Below are positions 61,071 to 64,000 of a stretch of DNA of 64,000 bases, piece after piece; position 1 is the first letter of the stretch, and the number at the start of each line of letters is the position of its first letter. The stretch comes from Bacillus halotolerans (GTDB lineage: Bacteria > Bacillota > Bacilli > Bacillales > Bacillaceae), in NCBI RefSeq assembly GCF_001517105.1, contig NZ_LPVF01000001.1, forward strand, positions 310,001-374,000, given 5' to 3'. A model generated the notes under the pieces. It was not told the DNA's origin, did no database searches, and was given only the letters and a program-made list of their open reading frames with translations. The translations under genes and the position numbers were made by a program.

Positions 61071-61540
61071 TTAACAGAAACTTTTTATTTGATTTTCAGT
61101 GATTCCTTTAATTACTTCCAGTTCACTGATCAAAAATTCATATACATGATCCAACATTTTTTTTCGCTTGCATTAAGTGCTTTTTCTTTCTTCATACGCA
61201 TTAAATCACGTACAACTTCGGCGCCGTCTTGTATTTCACCCGTTTTTATTTTGTTCGTGTTTACTTTATACCTTTGTTTCCACGGCAGTAACCTATCTGA
61301 TTCTCCATGCTGAAAAATGTGTATAATGTGTTTTAACGCAAGTATATCAGTAACTGGTCGTATACCTGAACTCGATATTTTACGCGTTGGAATCATAACT
61401 TTCATATTACTGATTGACATTTTTATGACATAATACTGTTGTTTTTCCTCTAAGAATTCTTTTTCTTCTATGGCTTCAATTATACCTGCTCCGTGCATTG
61501 GATAAACAATGTTATCGCCAATTTGAAACATATCATCCAC
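61071..61540 (-). pseudogene. ydeB: YdeB, CarD-family transcription factor, frame broken in an A8 tract
   Basis: The first 128 residues are a normal CarD protein: the RNA-polymerase-interacting domain (MFQIGDNIVYPMHGAGIIEAIE) and the helical C-terminal domain (GESDRLLPWKQRY onward). In the AAAAAAAA tract at about 61155-61162 the frame shifts and stops after CWIMYMNF at 61130. One extra A would restore the expected end (MLDHVYEFLISELEVIKGIT to a stop at 61071), giving about 156 residues. A sequencing error in the tract is possible. CarD proteins stabilise open promoter complexes. Confidence 0.82.
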
Positions 61541-61758
61541 CTCCGTAATGGTAACCTTCTTAAGCTTACCATATATGGAGGTGGATAATCAAAATATTTA
61601 ATAATAACATGATAATATTTTTATTGTCAATAACTTTTTTGAAAAAATCAGATCAAGCAAAAACAATAGGAATGTGTATGATTTCCAATAAAGGAAAGGT
61701 CAATTGGTCCGTGTATATCCTGAAACCTCGACTAATTACCATAGATCAGTTTTTCATT

Positions 61759-62097
61759 TTAGCTATGAGACTTCTTCGGCTTTGTCAATTCGAAACTATG
61801 TTGCACCATATCACCAAGAGTTTCTTTCGTGAGGGCACCATCTAAAATAATGGTATTCCAGTGGTCTTTATTCATATGATAACCGGGTTTCACTTCCTTA
61901 TAGATGCTGCGCAGAAAATTGGCGCGTTCAGGTTCGCATTTAAGATTGATGCATAGATGGCCATTTAGATGAAAGATAAGCGCAAACAACTTTTTATTAC
62001 CTTTGTGACGCATCACAGTCCATCCTTCACCAAAAGGATAGTCTTTATAGGTGTCTGGATAAGACAGGCAGTAATCCATTATTTCATTCAGAGTCAT
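61759..62097 (-). CDS. MmcQ/YjbR-family protein
   Basis: This 112-residue protein has the family pattern: MDYCLSYPDTYKDYPFGEGW, a strand with KLFALIFHLNGHLCINLK, PGYHMNKDHWNTIILDG and the C-terminal helix region LGDMVQHSFELT. The fold is a CyaY-like DNA-binding-type alpha/beta structure of unknown role. The ribosome site (GGTGGTGG) is weak. It is followed by the broken CarD gene on the same strand. Confidence 0.85.
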   Translation of the reverse strand: MTLNEIMDYCLSYPDTYKDYPFGEGWTVMRHKGNKKLFALIFHLNGHLCINLKCEPERANFLRSIYKEVKPGYHMNKDHWNTIILDGALTKETLGDMVQHSFELTKPKKSHS

Positions 62098-62226
62098 AAT
62101 AAGCCACCACCATTATAATTTATGATATAGATAAATGAGTCAATGATTCATAGATCATTATATATCAAAGTAAAATCTGTTTTACTCGTTTTGACTATTA
62201 GGTGTTAATATAAGAACGTCATGAAG

Positions 62227-62610
62227 CTACTTTTGTATAATCTGAATGAGGTTGCCGCATGTATCGTCGAAGACAGCTATTGTGACTTCTCCCATTTTTG
62301 TCGGCTCCATAGTGAACTTCACGCCTTTTTCCATTAATTGTGTGTACTGTTTTTGAATATCTGTAACGCCAAACATTGTTGCTGGGAAGCCCTCGGCGAA
62401 TATCTTCTTTTGATACTCCTTAGCGGCAGGATGTTCATTTGGTTCGAGTAAAAGTTCGGTTCCATCTTGATCATCTTGAGAAACAAGTGTTATCCACCTG
62501 AATTTCCCCATAGGAACGTCTTCCTTTTTTACAAACCCCAGCTTTTCTGTATAAAACTCCAGTGCCTTGTCTTGGTCTTGTACGAATATACTGGTAACAA
62601 TGATTTTCAT
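62227..62610 (-). CDS. VOC superfamily (glyoxalase-like) protein
   Basis: This 127-residue protein has the two beta-alpha-beta-beta-beta halves of VOC proteins: SIFVQDQDKALEFYTEKLGF, RWITLVSQDDQDGTELLLEPN, then FGVTDIQKQYTQLMEKGVKF and a closing TIAVFDDTCGNLIQIIQ with the acidic ligand. It may be a glyoxalase, dioxygenase or resistance protein. ATG 62610 was chosen for AAAGGAGG 9 bases upstream; an open frame continues to 62706 without a ribosome site. Confidence 0.87.
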   Translation of the reverse strand: MKIIVTSIFVQDQDKALEFYTEKLGFVKKEDVPMGKFRWITLVSQDDQDGTELLLEPNEHPAAKEYQKKIFAEGFPATMFGVTDIQKQYTQLMEKGVKFTMEPTKMGEVTIAVFDDTCGNLIQIIQK

Positions 62611-63111
62611 ACTGTTTTTGCCTCCTTTGATATTTATGACGCATGATACTGGCTGCAAGCAAATAACCCACACATTTGTCAGAAGTCCTGTTCCGGCTTT
62701 TTTCAAAGTGTCTTATGTATATTATATGAAACAAACGTATTTCTCCATGAATGATGCAAATCGTGCACTCAACATTTTTGGAGTGTAAGAAACTGTCCAA
62801 ATTATACGTTGTCAATTTATTGTAGCAGGAAACTTGATCGATTCTTTAGAATATGAAAGAGCCTAGGAACAATTTTTGAATTCTTTGGAAGCTGCAAAGA
62901 AAAACGTAAAGCATTGCAATGTCACATATGAATATCATGTGGTTATTTACCAATATGTAAATTTATGTCTTAATAGTAAGTGGTGATAAATATTATTGAT
63001 AGCTGCGTTTTGACTGCCTATTTTTTCATTGAATAATATAAAATGGTTATGAAATGGAAAAAGGCGGGATGCCCGTTTATAAGTACATTTATAAAAAAAG
63101 GAGTCATAATA
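62611..63111. other. Intergenic stretch without recognised feature
   Basis: About 500 bases, AT-rich. Short frames at 62471-62815 and 62567-62788 overlap the VOC gene and have no family signature. A TTTATAAG/AAAAAAGGAG ribosome region precedes the next gene. Confidence 0.5.
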
Positions 63112-63489
63112 ATGCTAAAAAGGTTTTTTCTGGTTTTGCTTACACTGATGATGTCTATAGTTGTTATACTAGTGGCTGCTAAAGATTCCCCTGGAGATAA
63201 TGTTATTTCATTTGATGAGCCTATGATCTTAATGATATCAATTGGGATAGTTGTATTTTTATTCATCCCTCCATTAGCCATGTCCTTTTTTGGCAACATG
63301 GCTGTAAGAATAATATCTGGAGTATATCAATGTTTTATCGTTTTAACTTTTCTGGGGATGATTCCAATTGGATTTCTTATTCCCAATGGCTTTTTGACAA
63401 TTCTTGTTTCTGTTTTAGGAACTTTAGTCAGCATAATTAGTGTTGTAGTAACCCTATTCATTGATAGGAATAAAGAGGTTAAATCTTAA
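63112..63489 (+). CDS. Four-helix membrane protein, unknown function
   Basis: This 125-residue protein has hydrophobic helices at about 4-22, 40-60, 68-88 and 95-115, joined by short loops, and ends DRNKEVKS. ATG 63112 has AAAAAAGGAGT 8 bases upstream; a longer start at 63043 lies before that site. The family is not recognised. Confidence 0.7.
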   Translation: MLKRFFLVLLTLMMSIVVILVAAKDSPGDNVISFDEPMILMISIGIVVFLFIPPLAMSFFGNMAVRIISGVYQCFIVLTFLGMIPIGFLIPNGFLTILVSVLGTLVSIISVVVTLFIDRNKEVKS

Positions 63490-63683
63490 TATAATAGTTG
63501 CCTTTATTGAAAAGCTTTATCCCTAATGTCGAGGAAAGGGGCCTTCGATTGATCAGTGACACCAACATGATCGTGATATCTAAATGGGTGAAGAGGCTAA
63601 AAAATTGTTAGAGGAAAGTACAGTCAAGCCGGTGAAGCTAACGTGATGAAAAAGCAAACGGTTTGGAAAAGAGGGGGGGCCTG

Positions 63684-64000
63684 ATGATAAATAGCAGAAC
63701 GAATCCTAAGGTTGATGAATTTTTAAGTAAAGCTGAAAAGTGGAAGGAAGAATATGAGCGGTTAAGAAATATCGTTCTTGACTGTGAGCTGACTGAAGAA
63801 TTTAAGTGGATGCATCCTTGTTATACGTTTCATAAAAAAAACGTCGTTTTAATACATGGATTTAAAGAATATTGTGCGCTTCTGTTTCACAAAGGCGCCT
63901 TGTTACAGGATCCTCATGGGATTCTTATCCAACAAACGGAGAATGTACAGGCGGCGCGCCAGATTCGGTTCACCAATGTTCAGGAAATAGCTGAAATGGA
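63684..64000 (+). CDS. ydeI: YdeI-like DUF1801 protein (3' end cut by window)
   Basis: The visible 105 codons start at ATG 63684 after GAGGGGGGG and read NPKVDEFLSKAEKWKEEYER, LTEEFKWMHPCYTFHKK, LIHGFKEYCALLFHKGALL. This is the DUF1801 pattern of YdeI, about 197 residues in B. subtilis; the function is uncertain (a link to iron uptake or resistance peptides has been suggested for relatives). The rest lies outside the window. Confidence 0.82.
   Translation, partial: MINSRTNPKVDEFLSKAEKWKEEYERLRNIVLDCELTEEFKWMHPCYTFHKKNVVLIHGFKEYCALLFHKGALLQDPHGILIQQTENVQAARQIRFTNVQEIAEM

Noticed and set aside
61023-61313. Plus-strand frame of 96 codons opposite the CarD gene
   Set aside because: It is antisense to conserved CarD codons and has no ribosome site or family signature.
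61609-61845. Plus-strand frame of 78 codons overlapping the MmcQ/YjbR gene end
   Set aside because: No ribosome site; the second half is antisense to a recognisable gene.

Overview
The window is chromosomal DNA of the Bacillus subtilis group. Gene order and protein sequences follow the B. subtilis 168 stretch ydaN-kimA-mutT-ydaP-mntH-ydaST-ydbA-gsiB-ydbBCD-dctBSRP-ydbI-ydbJKLM-fbpAB-ydbOP-ddl-murF-cshA-ydbST-ydcA-acpS-ydcC-alr-ndoAI/ndoA-rsbRSTUVW-sigB-rsbX-tex-cmpA-ydcK-trnS as I recall it. Gene identities come from motifs, lengths and synteny read by eye; no database search was run.

Layout. Positions 1-12.3 kb: end of an exopolysaccharide gene (ydaN), a c-di-AMP riboswitch with the potassium importer kimA, mutT, and a dense general-stress block (ydaP, ydaS, ydaT, gsiB, then ydbD) with recognisable SigmaB promoters; mntH lies inside it with a MntR-type operator. 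12.3-18.1 kb: manganese catalase and the C4-dicarboxylate system dctB / dctSR / dctP. 18.1-19.6 kb: an intact IS1182-type insertion sequence placed exactly in the dctP terminator, with a 21-bp duplication of the terminator stem. 19.7-30.3 kb: ydbI, a dicarboxylate/glutamate-type symporter behind a second c-di-AMP-type riboswitch, an ABC exporter, a Fur-controlled fbpAB pair, ddl and murF. 30.3-46.5 kb: the helicase cshA, the SigmaW-driven ydbST operon, acpS, alr, the ndoAI/ndoA toxin-antitoxin pair, the complete SigmaB partner-switching operon, tex, the tiny sporulation gene cmpA, and ydcK. 46.6-47.3 kb: seven tRNA genes (Asn, Ser, Glu, Gln, Lys, Leu, Leu).

The last tRNA-Leu gene is the known attachment site of the conjugative element ICEBs1. 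There is no full ICEBs1 here. Instead 47.3-56.9 kb is an AT-rich patchwork bounded by the tRNA 3' end and a degenerate 71-bp copy of it at 56800-56870, and punctuated by at least three more decayed element right ends. Its cargo is a CzrA-type operator with a czcD/czcO-like pair, a broken rap gene with an intact phrI-like gene (DRVGA), a flavodoxin-fold oxidoreductase, a MarR-rhodanese-EVE operon, an HXXEE membrane protein, a second broken phr with the same pentapeptide, a truncated SUKH immunity gene and an XRE/membrane pair. It looks like a graveyard of successive integrations at one tRNA.

From 57 kb onward there is a cold-adaptation group (a fatty-acid desaturase and two tandem cspC-like genes in a duplicated ~1-kb unit), a CarD-like gene broken in an A8 tract, small VOC and MmcQ/YjbR proteins, a small membrane protein, and the start of a ydeI-like gene cut by the window end.

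How the parts fit: the SigmaB operon at 38.7-43.5 kb controls many of the stress genes at 4.8-13.2 kb, and kimA and the symporter are probably both switched off by c-di-AMP. The most unusual signals are the riboswitch-controlled symporter, the layered att scars, and a classical A AAA AAC slippery heptamer exactly at the frame junction of fbpA.
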